Below are positions 35,152 through 43,814 of a stretch of 64,000 nucleotides of DNA, piece after piece. A program made the position numbers and the translations under genes. Numbering within the stretch: the stretch's first letter is position 1; each line of letters begins with the position of its first letter. The notes below the pieces were generated by a model. That model saw only the letters and a list, made by a program, of their open reading frames with translations, had not been told where the DNA came from and ran no database searches. Source of the stretch: Parafrankia sp. EUN1f (GTDB lineage Bacteria > Actinomycetota > Actinomycetes > Frankiales > Frankiaceae); contig NZ_ADGX01000006.1 of NCBI RefSeq assembly GCF_000177675.1, positions 39,306 through 103,305 on the forward strand, read 5' to 3'.

Positions 35152-36492
35152 ATGGCATCCGTCGACACGGCCCGGCACAGTGGCTCCGGGCGTAGCAACT
35201 CCGGGCATGGCAACGCTGGGCACGGCAGCTATCCGCACAGCCACGATCCCGCGGCGCGCCCGCCCGCGCCGGTGTGGCCGTCGAGCCGGACCTTCCGGGA
35301 CGCGACTCCCGACCAGAAACTGGCCTATCTGCGTCGCCTGCGTGATGACCCGAGTCTGCCGGTCTTCGACGAGCCGCCGATCCCGGGGCTTCCCCGAGGC
35401 AGTGGCTACCGGGCGCTCACCCGCCACGCCGATGTCGTCGAGGTGTCCCGCCGCCCGGGTGACTTCTGCTCCGGCCAGGGCACTTTGTGGATCAATGACT
35501 TCGGGCCCGAGCTCAACGAGTTCTTCGGCTCCCTGATCAATATCGACGACCCTCGCCACGGCCAGCTGCGCAGGCTTGTCGTGGCCGCGTTCACCCCGCG
35601 TACAGTGCGCCGTCTGTATGACAACCTCGGCGCCCTCGCCGCGGAAACGGTTGCCTCCGCCGCGCGCCGGTCGACGCTGGATCTGGTCGCGGACCTCGCG
35701 ACGCCGTTCCCACTCGCCGTCATCGGCGACCTTCTCGGAATTCCGGAGAGCTGCCGGGACGACATGCTGCCCGCCTCCAACATCATTATGTCCGGTGGTG
35801 ACCCCGAGTTCGTCCGCAACCAGCAGGACCCGGTCAGCGCCTTCCTCAAGGCGGGCAATGACCTGGCGACACTCGCCACCGAACTCGCCGAGGACCGCCG
35901 GCGCAGACCCGCCGACGACCTCCTCACCGAGCTGGTTCAGGCGGAGGTCGACGGCACCCGCCTCAGCACCCAGGAAATCGCGTCCTTCTTCATCCTCCTG
36001 GCGATCGCCGGCCAGGAGACCACCCGCAACGCGATCAGCCTCGGCCTCTGGGCCCTGCACAACAACCCGGCGGCACACCAGGCCTGGGCCGCGGACTTCG
36101 ACCGGCTGGCCCCCACCGCCGTCGAGGAGATCCTCCGCTACTGCACGCCGATCGCCACAATGCGTCGCACAGTGACGCACGACACCGCACTGAACGAGCA
36201 TCACCTGACTGTCGGCGACAAGGTTCTGCTCTTCTACGCCGCCGCCAACCGCGACGAAAGAATCTTCCCCGAGCCGGACCGCTTCGATATCACCCGAACC
36301 TCGAACCCGCACCTTTCCTTCGGCGGGCCGGGACCCCACTTCTGCCTGGGCTCGCACCTGGCCCGAGCCGAGCTCACCGCCATCTTCCGCGAGATCTTCC
36401 GGTCCCTGCCGAGAATCGAGATCACCGACGAACCCGAATTCCTCCGCTCGATCTTCGTCAACGGCGTCAAACGGCTCGGTGCCCGGGCATGA
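35152..36492 (+). CDS. Cytochrome P450
   Basis: 446-residue bacterial P450 monooxygenase. The I-helix oxygen motif is AIAGQETTRNAISLGL, the ExxR motif lies in VEEILRYCTPIATMRR, and the heme loop FGGPGPHFCLGSHLARAE has the iron ligand Cys398. The N-terminus has a His/Ser/Gly-rich low-complexity stretch (about residues 6-35) before the fold begins at FRDATPDQKLAYLRRL. It is soluble with no membrane anchor and needs ferredoxin and reductase partners not seen in the window. It lies 7 nt after the NTF2-like gene. A truncated copy of its 3' half occurs at 43.8-44.27 kb. The substrate may be a lipid loaded by the ligase, but that is inference. Confidence 0.93.
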   Translation: MASVDTARHSGSGRSNSGHGNAGHGSYPHSHDPAARPPAPVWPSSRTFRDATPDQKLAYLRRLRDDPSLPVFDEPPIPGLPRGSGYRALTRHADVVEVSRRPGDFCSGQGTLWINDFGPELNEFFGSLINIDDPRHGQLRRLVVAAFTPRTVRRLYDNLGALAAETVASAARRSTLDLVADLATPFPLAVIGDLLGIPESCRDDMLPASNIIMSGGDPEFVRNQQDPVSAFLKAGNDLATLATELAEDRRRRPADDLLTELVQAEVDGTRLSTQEIASFFILLAIAGQETTRNAISLGLWALHNNPAAHQAWAADFDRLAPTAVEEILRYCTPIATMRRTVTHDTALNEHHLTVGDKVLLFYAAANRDERIFPEPDRFDITRTSNPHLSFGGPGPHFCLGSHLARAELTAIFREIFRSLPRIEITDEPEFLRSIFVNGVKRLGARA

Positions 36493-36829
36493 AAACGGCG
36501 CGAATCGATGGTGTGACAGTCGAGCTCGACCCACGCCGCCGAGCGGCGTGCGACCACCTGCCTATGTGGTCAAGATCATTTTTGGTGTCAGCTCGCGAGG
36601 TGAATACCAGGTCAGTCATCACGGCGAGGCCTGCTTCGTCATCATCAGTGCCCGAGACTGCAGTGCACCACCCTGCGCGGGCCGGTGTGGCGCCGCCTCC
36701 GCCATCGTGTCCAGAGGGCCGCGGCCAGCGCTATTGGAGCGGCGGAACTGCCGCGAGCCTGGTCCGGTTTTGCTCGGATGATCCCAAGGGAAGGCGCGCT
36801 CCGGCAACGCGTATTCGAGTCGAGGCGTT
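36493..36829. other. Gene-free stretch between P450 and convergent membrane-protein gene
   Basis: 337 nt. A short part just after the P450 stop (about 36,488-36,530) is recognisable in unit B near 44,230-44,275, showing that the duplicated segment included this region. No supported gene. Confidence 0.4.
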
Positions 36830-37183
36830 CTACTCGGGGCGGTTTGGGGGAGTGATGTTGCCCAGACAGCGACGAACCAGCCGGTCTGCGAAGATCAGCA
36901 ATGGTTCGATTACGAGGAAGGCTACCCACACTGCCAGGCCCAATGTCGCGTTGGTGAGCCAGAAGTTATCTGCGGTGGAAAAATCGAAAAGTACCTCGGG
37001 AGCCGGATGGGGCACGAAATGGGACCAGTAGAAAAGGCAGAAAACCACTGCGGCCGGGAGACCGGCAAGCCAAGCCCAGAAGCAAGCCCAGAAAGGCCAG
37101 CCCAGACGCCGACCCGACAGGTAGAACGCCATATGCACGAGCCAGAACACCAAGCCGACGGCGGGAACCATGATTGGACCCAC
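36830..37183 (-). CDS. Small aromatic-rich membrane protein
   Basis: 117 residues with three to four hydrophobic segments: VPAVGLVFWLVHMAFYLSG, WPFWACFWAWLAGLPAAVVFCLFYW and WLTNATLGLAVWVAFLVIEPLLIFA. A basic tail follows (RLVRRCLGNI). Rich in Trp and Phe. No family recognised. The hydrophobic pattern and the presence of a decayed copy in unit B (near 44.27-44.35 kb) support it being a gene. GTG 37183 is the longest start; ATG 37171 is also possible. It is transcribed toward the P450. Confidence 0.6.
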   Translation of the reverse strand: MGPIMVPAVGLVFWLVHMAFYLSGRRLGWPFWACFWAWLAGLPAAVVFCLFYWSHFVPHPAPEVLFDFSTADNFWLTNATLGLAVWVAFLVIEPLLIFADRLVRRCLGNITPPNRPE

Positions 37184-37229
37184 GGGCTAGCTCCCCGGTC
37201 TTCTCTGGCGCCATGGCGACGCTGCGAAC

Positions 37230-37490
37230 GTGTCCGACGAAAGTCCCGTGGCGGCGGGGATCAAGACATCGACTCTGACGTACCCAATCTTATCGCTCGT
37301 CGTCGTGGATTCGCAACCGGTGTGGCTGGCGGCTCTCTGGGCTGCAGGTATCTCTCCGTTCGCACCGCATCTCGAAGCCGGCGGCAGGGGGCAGTGGATT
37401 TTTCTTCGTGAGACCGGTTTCCAATGCTTGACCAGGTCCGGTGAATCTGTCATCGTCGGGGTTGTCGAGGTTGAATCGTACAACCTCTGA
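37230..37490 (+). CDS. Possible small protein, unknown
   Basis: 86 residues starting GTG, containing TSTLTYPILSLVVVDSQPVWLAALWAAGISPFAPHLEAGGRGQWIFLRETGF. Composition is more protein-like than the opposite frame, but no family, good ribosome binding site or second copy supports it. It lies in the otherwise gene-free 597 nt between the membrane-protein gene and the Tat-exported protein. A short inverted pair AACCGC/GCGGTT follows near 37,540-37,570. Confidence 0.3.
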   Translation: MSDESPVAAGIKTSTLTYPILSLVVVDSQPVWLAALWAAGISPFAPHLEAGGRGQWIFLRETGFQCLTRSGESVIVGVVEVESYNL

Positions 37491-37780
37491 TGTGACTGCG
37501 GGGCGGTTCTTCCGTCGTTGCTCATCGCACGACTGTTGAACCGCGCCGAAAAATCCTGCGCAAAAGCGGTTTCGATTTTCTGTCGTGGCGCAGGCCTGCG
37601 TCTTGGCTCTTTCGTATGAATTTCCTTATCGACTGCGCGTGGAAATAGTTACGCGTCTCGGCCGGTAGTGGCCTCGATTTCCGGGCGTGCCGGAATGGCG
37701 TGAGTTTCGCCGTGCCGGGTGGCCATGGAAAACGGTCGGGTTGACGGGCGCTGAATTCTTCTCACTCGAAAGGTTGTCGG

Positions 37781-38839
37781 ATGGAGCAGGAACGAGGCGG
37801 GGGTATCGGTCGGCGGACATTACTGCAATGGGGTGTGACCGGCGTTGTCGTGGCCGGGCTGTCGGCTGGTACGCAGGGCGTCGCGTTCGCCGCGACGCCC
37901 AGCCCGGCGAGCGGGCCGCTCTCCCTCAGCCCCACCTCGGGCGGACTCACCTCGATCCTGGTTCCGGGGGCCAGTCAGGCCGTGGAGGTCCCCTACGACC
38001 TCGGCGTGACGATTTCCGGCGGGGCAGCGGGGTTGGCAAGCGGGTCCGTCCTGACCTTCGAGTTCGACCCGCGTGTGTACGACCTCACCCCGCAGGCGAC
38101 CGCGACCAATGGCACGGCCGCCTTGGCTGCCACGGGCCAGCCGGCCACGGTCGACACGAAGACCGGAATGATCACTGCGACGGTGACGCTGAGCGACGCG
38201 ATTCCAGCGGGCGGCACCGCCACGGTGATTGTCGGTCACCTCAGGCCCCGGCGGTACCCCTACGACATCGTCCGAGGATTCGACCAGCCCGAGGCCGCCG
38301 TCACCGACCACCGGACGAAGGAGCGTCGGTCGCGCGGGCTGAGCGGGCGCCCGAAGACCCCCGCGAACGAACAGCCGTGGGGGTTCGAGGCGGGGGTGTT
38401 GTGGCAGCCCATCACCTGGGGCTCAGGTTTCCGGTCGTACTGCGCACGGGAGGCGTCGGTGCGGTCGACAGGGCCGGGACCGGTGCCGGCAGGCTACCGG
38501 GTCCGGATAGTGGCCGATCCGGCGGTCGTTCGATCGGTCCGGGTGCTGGGGGCGTTCGACGGCGCGGCGGTCGCCGGTTCGGCGGCCGACCTCGCCTTGC
38601 CCGGTATCCGGGGTGTCGAGTGGACGGCCAGGTCACCGCTCGCCGCGGGGCGGCGAGTACGGCTGGCCTTGGCGGTGACTGTCGCCACGCCCCGCGGTGA
38701 CCTGAAGAGCATCAAGCACCCGACGGTCGAGCTGATCGGTCCGGAAGCCCACCGCGGCGCCCAGCGGACGACCTACCTGGAGTCGGTGGTCAGGGACGAC
38801 AGCATCTACGACGCCGAGACCAAGGCCAGATTCGCCTGA
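37781..38839 (+). CDS. Tat-exported protein of unknown function (unit A)
   Basis: 352 residues. The N-terminus IGRRTLLQWGVTGVVVAGLSAGTQGVAFA is a twin-arginine signal with Ala-x-Ala-type cleavage near residue 37, so the folded protein should be exported. The mature part looks like beta-sandwich: SGGLTSILVPGASQAVEVPYDLGVTISGGAAGL, TVTLSDAIPAGGTATVIVGHLRPRRYPYDIV. A basic linker HRTKERRSRGLSGR and a second beta-rich half follow (VLWQPITWGSGFRSYCAREASV, VVRSVRVLGAF). No known family recognised. ACTCGAAAGG upstream is shared with unit B and could contribute the ribosome binding site. It is 22 nt upstream of the DUF1906 gene, a likely operon partner. Confidence 0.82.
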   Translation: MEQERGGGIGRRTLLQWGVTGVVVAGLSAGTQGVAFAATPSPASGPLSLSPTSGGLTSILVPGASQAVEVPYDLGVTISGGAAGLASGSVLTFEFDPRVYDLTPQATATNGTAALAATGQPATVDTKTGMITATVTLSDAIPAGGTATVIVGHLRPRRYPYDIVRGFDQPEAAVTDHRTKERRSRGLSGRPKTPANEQPWGFEAGVLWQPITWGSGFRSYCAREASVRSTGPGPVPAGYRVRIVADPAVVRSVRVLGAFDGAAVAGSAADLALPGIRGVEWTARSPLAAGRRVRLALAVTVATPRGDLKSIKHPTVELIGPEAHRGAQRTTYLESVVRDDSIYDAETKARFA

Positions 38840-38861
38840 GCGCGGTGGAGAGGGACGGTAA

Positions 38862-41249
38862 ATGGACGTTCAGGTAAAGAATGCCCAGGAGTGGGTGAAC
38901 GCGACCTATCAGGGCGTCAGTGGCTACGTCGCCTGCGCGGAGGACGGTATCACCGGATGGGCGACGATGTACTCGCTGACGCGTGCCCTCCAGCACGAGC
39001 TCGGCATCACCGCGCTGTCGGATAACTTCGGCAGCACGACGATGAGCATGATGGTCGCCTTCGGTCCCATCTCGAAGGCCACGACGAACGTCAACATGAA
39101 GACGATCGTCGAGGCCGCGCTCTACTGCAAGGGTTACTCGGGCGGCGGAATCGACGGCGGCCTCGGCTCCTCGACGCAGAGCGGGCTGATCGCCTGGAAG
39201 ACAGACATGGGGTTCTCGGCCAGCGGCAACGACAACCCTGTCTCGGCCAAGGAAATGAAGACGCTGCTGACGATGGACGCCTACGTGCTGCTGCCGGGCG
39301 GGAACGCCACGGTGCGGTCCGTCCAGCAGTGGATGAACGCTACCTACGTCGGTCGGCAGGCATACCAGATTGTGCCCTGCGACGGGTTCTTCTCCCGTAA
39401 CGTGCAGTTCGGGCTGGTGCTCGCGATCCAGTATTCGATCGGCATGGCCGACGGGGTCGCGAACGGGAACTTCGGCCCGGGGACCAGGAACGGCCTGCTC
39501 ACACAGGGGACCGTGAGTATAGGCTCCACCGACTCCGGTAGCCAGCGCTTCGTGAAACTGTTCAAGGCGGCGCTTATCTTCAACGGCCAGGCCGGGGTCG
39601 ACTGGGGCAGCACGACCTTCACTTCGGCCACCTCCACGGTGGCGATGCGGTTCCAGGCCTTCTGCAAGCTGCAGATGTCGGGCGTCGGTGACTACCCGAC
39701 ATGGTGCAGCCTGATCGTCTCGACCGGCGACCCAACCCGGGTCGGCAAGGCTTGCGACTGCGCGACGCCGCTAAACGCAGCCCGGGCCCAGGCCATCCTG
39801 GCCGCCGGGTACGAGACCGTGGGCCGCTACATCACTCATGGCACCATCAATGGCGTCGACAAGATCCTCACCTCCGCCGAGATCGACGTCATCCTTACCA
39901 GCGGTCTGAGTTTCTTCCCGATCTATCAGGCCGGCAATAACTCGCTCTCGCAGTTCGACGAGACGCAGGGCGCGGCCCAGGCTCAGGCAGCCCTGACATC
40001 GGCGAGAAGCCTCGGGATCCCACGCGGAGCGATCATTTATTTCGCGGTTGATTTTGACGCGACGGCCGACGAGGTGAGCGGCCCCGTCTCTGAATTCTTC
40101 AAGGCTGTGAACCAAGTCTTCAAGGATGACGACGGCTACTACCTTGTCGGGGTCTACGGAAGCCGCAATGTCTGTTCGATGATCAGTAAAAAGAACTACG
40201 CCATGAGCAGCTTTGTCTCGGGCATGTCGACGGGCTTCAGTGGCAACCTGGGCTTCCCGCTGCCCGCCAACTGGGCGTTCGACCAGATCAGCAACGTGAC
40301 ACTGGCGTCCGGGGCTGCCGGCCAGATCGAGATCGACAACGACATCAAGTCCGGTCGAGACCTGGGTATCTACTCACTCAGCACCGACATCAACCACAAC
40401 GCACTCTTCATCGCCTGGGTCCAGTGGATCGAGGCACGGGCCGCGGAATGGGCGAGCACGCATTCTGGGAACAGCTTCCAGCAGCTCACCGCCCAGTACA
40501 TTCGGACCTATCCCGACGCCAAGCTGTATGACAGAACAGATTACGATTCATTCGTCGGGGACGTGAAGTTCTTCGACATGGTCAGCGGGGAGATCGACTA
40601 CGACTTCATCGATTACTGCACGGATGCCCGACCGCCGAGCCCGGGGATCCTGCGCTGCCCGAAGACCGACATCCTGCTGGACCACCAGCATTTCGGTGCG
40701 TCGCTCGGGTCGGTGCTCAAGTTCACCGGGCATTCAGACAAGACGCTGGTCAGCTTGGCGGACTTCGGTGGTTGGATCGGCGATCTGATTACTGCGACGG
40801 CAGACTTCTATAAGTCCGGGCAGGTCGACTCCGAGGCCTACAATTACGGCTGTAGTCATATCGGGCTCACAGGCAGCTTCGGGGGTCCGGACATGCTGGC
40901 CGACGTCGACGCGATGGTTGTGGGCCTGGCGATCAAAGCGGACCCGACGCGCACGATCTCGGGGCTCCTGGAGTCGCGCTACGAGAATGCCGCCGCGGCG
41001 AGTGCCAAGTACCAGGAATTCATCACCGCCCGGTTCGGGACCAACCAGACGTTCGTGGACGCGGTCGAGAACGTGGTTAACCAGGGCCTTGAGGATGACA
41101 ACGACTACTTCGTCTTCCGCGAAGGGCTATGGGTAGAAGAGGTTGGCATCACGCACCCTCTCCCGCTGGTGAGGTCGTCTCATCCCGATATTTTCAGTGG
41201 CATGCTGCAGGCCTTCCTGGACGTGTACTTGGACATCTTCGTCAACTGA
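38862..41249 (+). CDS. DUF1906 (Rv2525c-like glycoside-hydrolase-like) multidomain protein (unit A)
   Basis: 795 residues. About 1-290 hold two repeats like peptidoglycan-binding modules (VKNAQEWVNATYQGVSGYVACAEDGITGW; VRSVQQWMNATYVGRQAYQIVPCDGFFSRNVQFG). About 290-480 is the DUF1906 barrel: ACDCATPLNAARAQAI, YETVGRYITHG, LSFFPIYQAGNN, GAIIYFAVDFDATADEV with the likely key Asp, YLVGVYGSRNVCSMI and NWAFDQIS. About 500-795 is an unrecognised domain (LDHQHFGASLGSVL, LADFGGWIGDLITA, MLADVDAMVVGLAI). There is no signal peptide at the start, so export, if it occurs, needs another route. The DUF1906 protein Rv2525c is linked to the cell wall in M. tuberculosis. The 4-5 Cys are unusual for the region. 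Confidence 0.83.
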   Translation: MDVQVKNAQEWVNATYQGVSGYVACAEDGITGWATMYSLTRALQHELGITALSDNFGSTTMSMMVAFGPISKATTNVNMKTIVEAALYCKGYSGGGIDGGLGSSTQSGLIAWKTDMGFSASGNDNPVSAKEMKTLLTMDAYVLLPGGNATVRSVQQWMNATYVGRQAYQIVPCDGFFSRNVQFGLVLAIQYSIGMADGVANGNFGPGTRNGLLTQGTVSIGSTDSGSQRFVKLFKAALIFNGQAGVDWGSTTFTSATSTVAMRFQAFCKLQMSGVGDYPTWCSLIVSTGDPTRVGKACDCATPLNAARAQAILAAGYETVGRYITHGTINGVDKILTSAEIDVILTSGLSFFPIYQAGNNSLSQFDETQGAAQAQAALTSARSLGIPRGAIIYFAVDFDATADEVSGPVSEFFKAVNQVFKDDDGYYLVGVYGSRNVCSMISKKNYAMSSFVSGMSTGFSGNLGFPLPANWAFDQISNVTLASGAAGQIEIDNDIKSGRDLGIYSLSTDINHNALFIAWVQWIEARAAEWASTHSGNSFQQLTAQYIRTYPDAKLYDRTDYDSFVGDVKFFDMVSGEIDYDFIDYCTDARPPSPGILRCPKTDILLDHQHFGASLGSVLKFTGHSDKTLVSLADFGGWIGDLITATADFYKSGQVDSEAYNYGCSHIGLTGSFGGPDMLADVDAMVVGLAIKADPTRTISGLLESRYENAAAASAKYQEFITARFGTNQTFVDAVENVVNQGLEDDNDYFVFREGLWVEEVGITHPLPLVRSSHPDIFSGMLQAFLDVYLDIFVN

Positions 41250-41317
41250 CCGGTCGGCCCGAGGGTGTCAGCTGACTTAACTGAGTGCTTCCTGTAGGTG
41301 TCCTTTGTGGAGTGTAG

Positions 41318-42193
41318 ATGCTCGCTGAAATCCAGGTCAGTGTTGTCGATGAATTCTTCGTTCCTCGTCTTGGGATCGACCCTGCTTCGGTGACACCGGC
41401 TACACACCTGCGCGACGAGCTCGGCCTCGACTCGTTGCAGCGTCTGGACCTCTATACCTGGCTGGTCGAACGCGGCACCGATCCGGAGGTGATCCCGCCG
41501 GGCGGGCCTCGGACCGTTGCTGAGAGCCAGTCGCTGCTCGACGGCGCAAGCGGCGGGACTGCGGCTGCGGGCACCCGAGTGGTACCCGGGGCGCCACCGG
41601 CTGCGGGTGTCGACATCACAGCGCTGCGGGGCGCGGAGCGCAGTCGCGCGCATCCGCCGGTGCTTCACACCAGCCAGTTCGGCCTGCGTCCGGTGGGTCC
41701 TGATCACGTGCCATTCCTCTACCATCTCGCGATCCGGGAGGAGGTCGGCTACCGTTGGCGTTTTCGCGGTGCGGTCCCCGATATGGAAACCTTCCAGGCC
41801 AACCTGCGCCAAGGCGTTCTCAGTCAGTTCGTCGTGGTAACGGAACCTGCCGGTGAGCTTGCCGGAAGCGTCATCTGCTACAACGCCGATCTGACCCGGG
41901 GGATCGGCTAACTCGCTGCCGCGTTCACTCCCGAGCACACCGCCAACGCGCTTCCGGTCGCCGCGGTCAACCTTTTTATTCGTTACGTCTTCCAGGTCTG
42001 GAACCTACGCAAGCTGTACCTGGAGATGGTCTCGTACAACTATGATCAGATCGCCAGTGGTGCTGGGCGACACTTCGACGTCGAAGGCAGGCTGAGCGAC
42101 CACAGCTATTACGACGGTCGTTACTGGGACGAGTATCTTCTCGCGATTCGGCGCCACCATGTCGGCCTGCCTCCTGTGCGGCACCCCGCGTAA
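41318..42193 (+). pseudogene. ACP-GNAT fusion gene interrupted by an in-frame TAA (unit A)
   Basis: The first 197 codons encode an acyl carrier protein (residues 1-75, DELGLDSLQRLDLYTWL with the phosphopantetheine Ser) and the start of a GNAT acyltransferase (SQFGLRPVGPDHVPFLYHL...VVTEPAGELAGSVICYNADLTRGIG). A TAA at 41909-41911 stops it. The same frame then continues LAAAFTPEHTANALP, NLRKLYLEMVSYNYDQIASGAGRHFDVEGRLSDHSYYDGRYWDEYLLAIRR, the normal end of a GNAT domain, to a second TAA at 42191-42193. A Tyr codon (TAT/TAC) would fit at the stop. The truncated product could still work as a carrier protein. It may have been the acceptor of the acyl-AMP ligase upstream. Confidence 0.85.
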
Positions 42194-42357
42194 CCGATCC
42201 CGGACTATCCCTGTCGTGCACCGCCGGCGCTGGCCGCCATCCGAGGAGATCCGGTGGCAAGGGGAGGGGTGTTGCGTGCGTGTCTAATTTTTTCGCAGGT
42301 CGCCTGGCGACCTGGCCATCGTGAGTCTTTCCTTGTAGCCGGTCTGCTTGCATCGAA

Positions 42358-42837
42358 ATGAAAGGACGACGAAGAGAAGTGCGTGTGAATTTCTTCAACA
42401 CCGGCGCGGCCGCCGCGACGGCGGTCAGTATGGGAGCCGTGGCTGCTGTGCAGGTCGCAACCGCTGCTCCGGCCGTCGCGGCGTGTGACCAGAGCGATGC
42501 AGTCGTAATTGGGACGACATCATCCTGGTATCGAAACTACCCCACGACAACCGGCGATCTCGGCGACTTCACCGTCAAGTACAGTTCGAGTTGTAACACG
42601 GAATGGGCCTATCTCTCGTTGACCGGCACTGTCCCGTCCGGCGCAAGCGCCTGGGGGACGTATACGAACTGGTCTGGGGACCACACATGTAATGTCGCAG
42701 TAGGTGGTACAACTTGCAGTACCGTGCCACAGACTGTCCACTGCGGTGTTGGCGTAAGCTCGTCAACAGCTTACAAGCAGAGCACCGAACCGGCGTTGTG
42801 GAGAACTCAGCCGCAGCTCGTTGGTGTGCACTGCTGA
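42358..42837 (+). CDS. Small secreted cysteine-containing protein (unit A)
   Basis: 159 residues from ATG 42358; a start at GTG 42379 (VRVNFFNTG) aligns with an ATG in the unit B copy and may be the true one. The signal peptide is NFFNTGAAAATAVSMGAVAAVQVATAAPAVAA, cleaved near AVA-AC. The mature part, about 115 residues, has eight Cys-type positions spread along beta-like sequence (VKYSSSCNTEWAYLSLTG, TCNVAVGGTTCSTVP, VHC at the end), suggesting disulfide bonds outside the cell. TTSSW and SCNTEWAYL are shared with unit B, and the second half has diverged. Function unknown; the pattern is like DUF2690-type small secreted proteins but I cannot confirm it. A perfect 21-bp hairpin follows. Confidence 0.72.
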   Translation: MKGRRREVRVNFFNTGAAAATAVSMGAVAAVQVATAAPAVAACDQSDAVVIGTTSSWYRNYPTTTGDLGDFTVKYSSSCNTEWAYLSLTGTVPSGASAWGTYTNWSGDHTCNVAVGGTTCSTVPQTVHCGVGVSSSTAYKQSTEPALWRTQPQLVGVHC

Positions 42838-42909
42838 GGAGCGCCCACCAGTTTCTTAGCCTGACCTCGACCTTTCGCGGGGCGGGTCGACGACGAAGGT
42901 CCGATCTCT

Positions 42910-42961
42910 CGGTCGGCCGTCCGAGGGCTTAGACGCTGCCAAGCCCTCGGACGGCCGACCG
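42910..42961 (+). terminator. Perfect 21-bp terminator-like hairpin
   Basis: Arms at 42910-42930 and 42941-42961 are perfectly complementary over 21 bp (starting CGGTCGGCC and ending GGCCGACCG) with a 10-nt loop. It lies 73 nt after the small secreted gene. There is no T-run. Confidence 0.85.
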
Positions 42962-43116
42962 CGGTATGGGTTCTCCCGCGAGCGGCGTCGGTGATGGCTA
43001 CCGGCCTGCCGTAAATCTCAGGTCGAGCTTTGATTTCGACTGCGGCAGCCATGGGCCAGGCGTGGTCGGCATCTCCACCGAAGAACGAAATCGTGTCCAA
43101 CGAGAAAGGCGAGATC

Positions 43117-43566
43117 GTGTTGAATGCCAGGAATATTGCTGCCCGGGTCGCTATTGGTGCGTGCGGTCCGGTCGCCCTCACGATGGCAGGAGGCGCTTTC
43201 AATCCTGCCTCCGCCGCCTCCGCTGTCACGGTGCCGTGTAGCTCGCCCGCGGTCGGCACCCTCAGAGTCGATGCGGCCAATGTTCAACACATCACCGAGT
43301 TGCAGGAGGGTGTGTTCACATCTGGTACCGCGAACTGCTACATCTCGAACAGCAATCACAACGACCTTACCGTGGCTGTTCAGATTTACAAGAATGGCAG
43401 TTGGAGCAATGTGGCGACGGGGCACCTTGCTGGGTACGGCACGATGCTTGAATTTGCATCGGTTGCTTGTCCCGCGAACGCCAGCTACCGGGGGGCCGCG
43501 ATTGTCACTACTGGTGGCTCTGTGGTCACAGGGACGGTAACCGAACCCGAATGGATTACCTGTTGA
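43117..43566 (+). CDS. Second small secreted protein, different mature domain (unit A)
   Basis: 149 residues from GTG 43117, which has AAAGG 7 nt upstream; the frame is open to 43030 but that part lacks signal features. The signal peptide is VLNARNIAARVAIGACGPVALTMAGGAFNPASAASA. The mature part (VPCSSPAVGTLRVDAANVQHITELQEGVFTSGTANCYISNSNHNDLTVAVQIYKNG, ending VTEPEWITC) has four Cys (CSS, NCY, VACP, TC) that may form two disulfides. No family recognised. Only its 3' end is found in unit B (48149-48226), where it lies before, not after, the other small gene. Confidence 0.7.
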   Translation: MLNARNIAARVAIGACGPVALTMAGGAFNPASAASAVTVPCSSPAVGTLRVDAANVQHITELQEGVFTSGTANCYISNSNHNDLTVAVQIYKNGSWSNVATGHLAGYGTMLEFASVACPANASYRGAAIVTTGGSVVTGTVTEPEWITC

Positions 43567-43661
43567 TGTCGTGATTCGCTGACGCGGCGGCCGTCTCCAG
43601 GATCTCGGCGGTGTTCCTGGCTAACCCAGGTTGCCCAGGTGAACGGATTCGGGGTACCTGT

Positions 43662-43696
43662 CGCACAGGGGGCAGGTGGGCCCGGCCCCCTGTGCG
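43662..43696 (+). terminator. Perfect 12-bp hairpin after the second small secreted gene
   Basis: CGCACAGGGGGC (43662-43673) pairs perfectly with GCCCCCTGTGCG (43685-43696), leaving an 11-nt loop. It lies about 95 nt after the gene and just before the duplication junction. Confidence 0.65.
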
Positions 43697-43708
43697 GGGT
43701 TTAGGTCC

Positions 43709-43814
43709 TGCCGAACTCTCTGAATCGGTCAGTCCCGGTCTGGGTTCTCCCGCCTGCGATTCCGAAGGCGGCCACCCTCCTGCCCTTGGCGGGTGTCGGG
43801 TCCGCGGCAGGCAG
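43709..43814. pseudogene. Remnant of the PBP gene 3' end at the duplication junction
   Basis: 43,709-43,750 matches 49,567-49,611 (both end TGGGTTCTCCC), the spacer just after the PBP gene. 43,781-43,814 matches 49,864-49,897 within the PBP coding end, 32 of 34 bases. About 230 nt between are missing here. Immediately after, at 43,811, the sequence becomes P450. The matched bases are antisense to the PBP gene, as in the intact locus. Confidence 0.8.

Noticed and set aside
36489..37031. 180-residue plus-strand frame after the P450
   Set aside because: It runs antisense to the small membrane protein and has Ser/Arg-rich composition. Only its first codons recur in unit B, consistent with duplicated DNA and not a gene.
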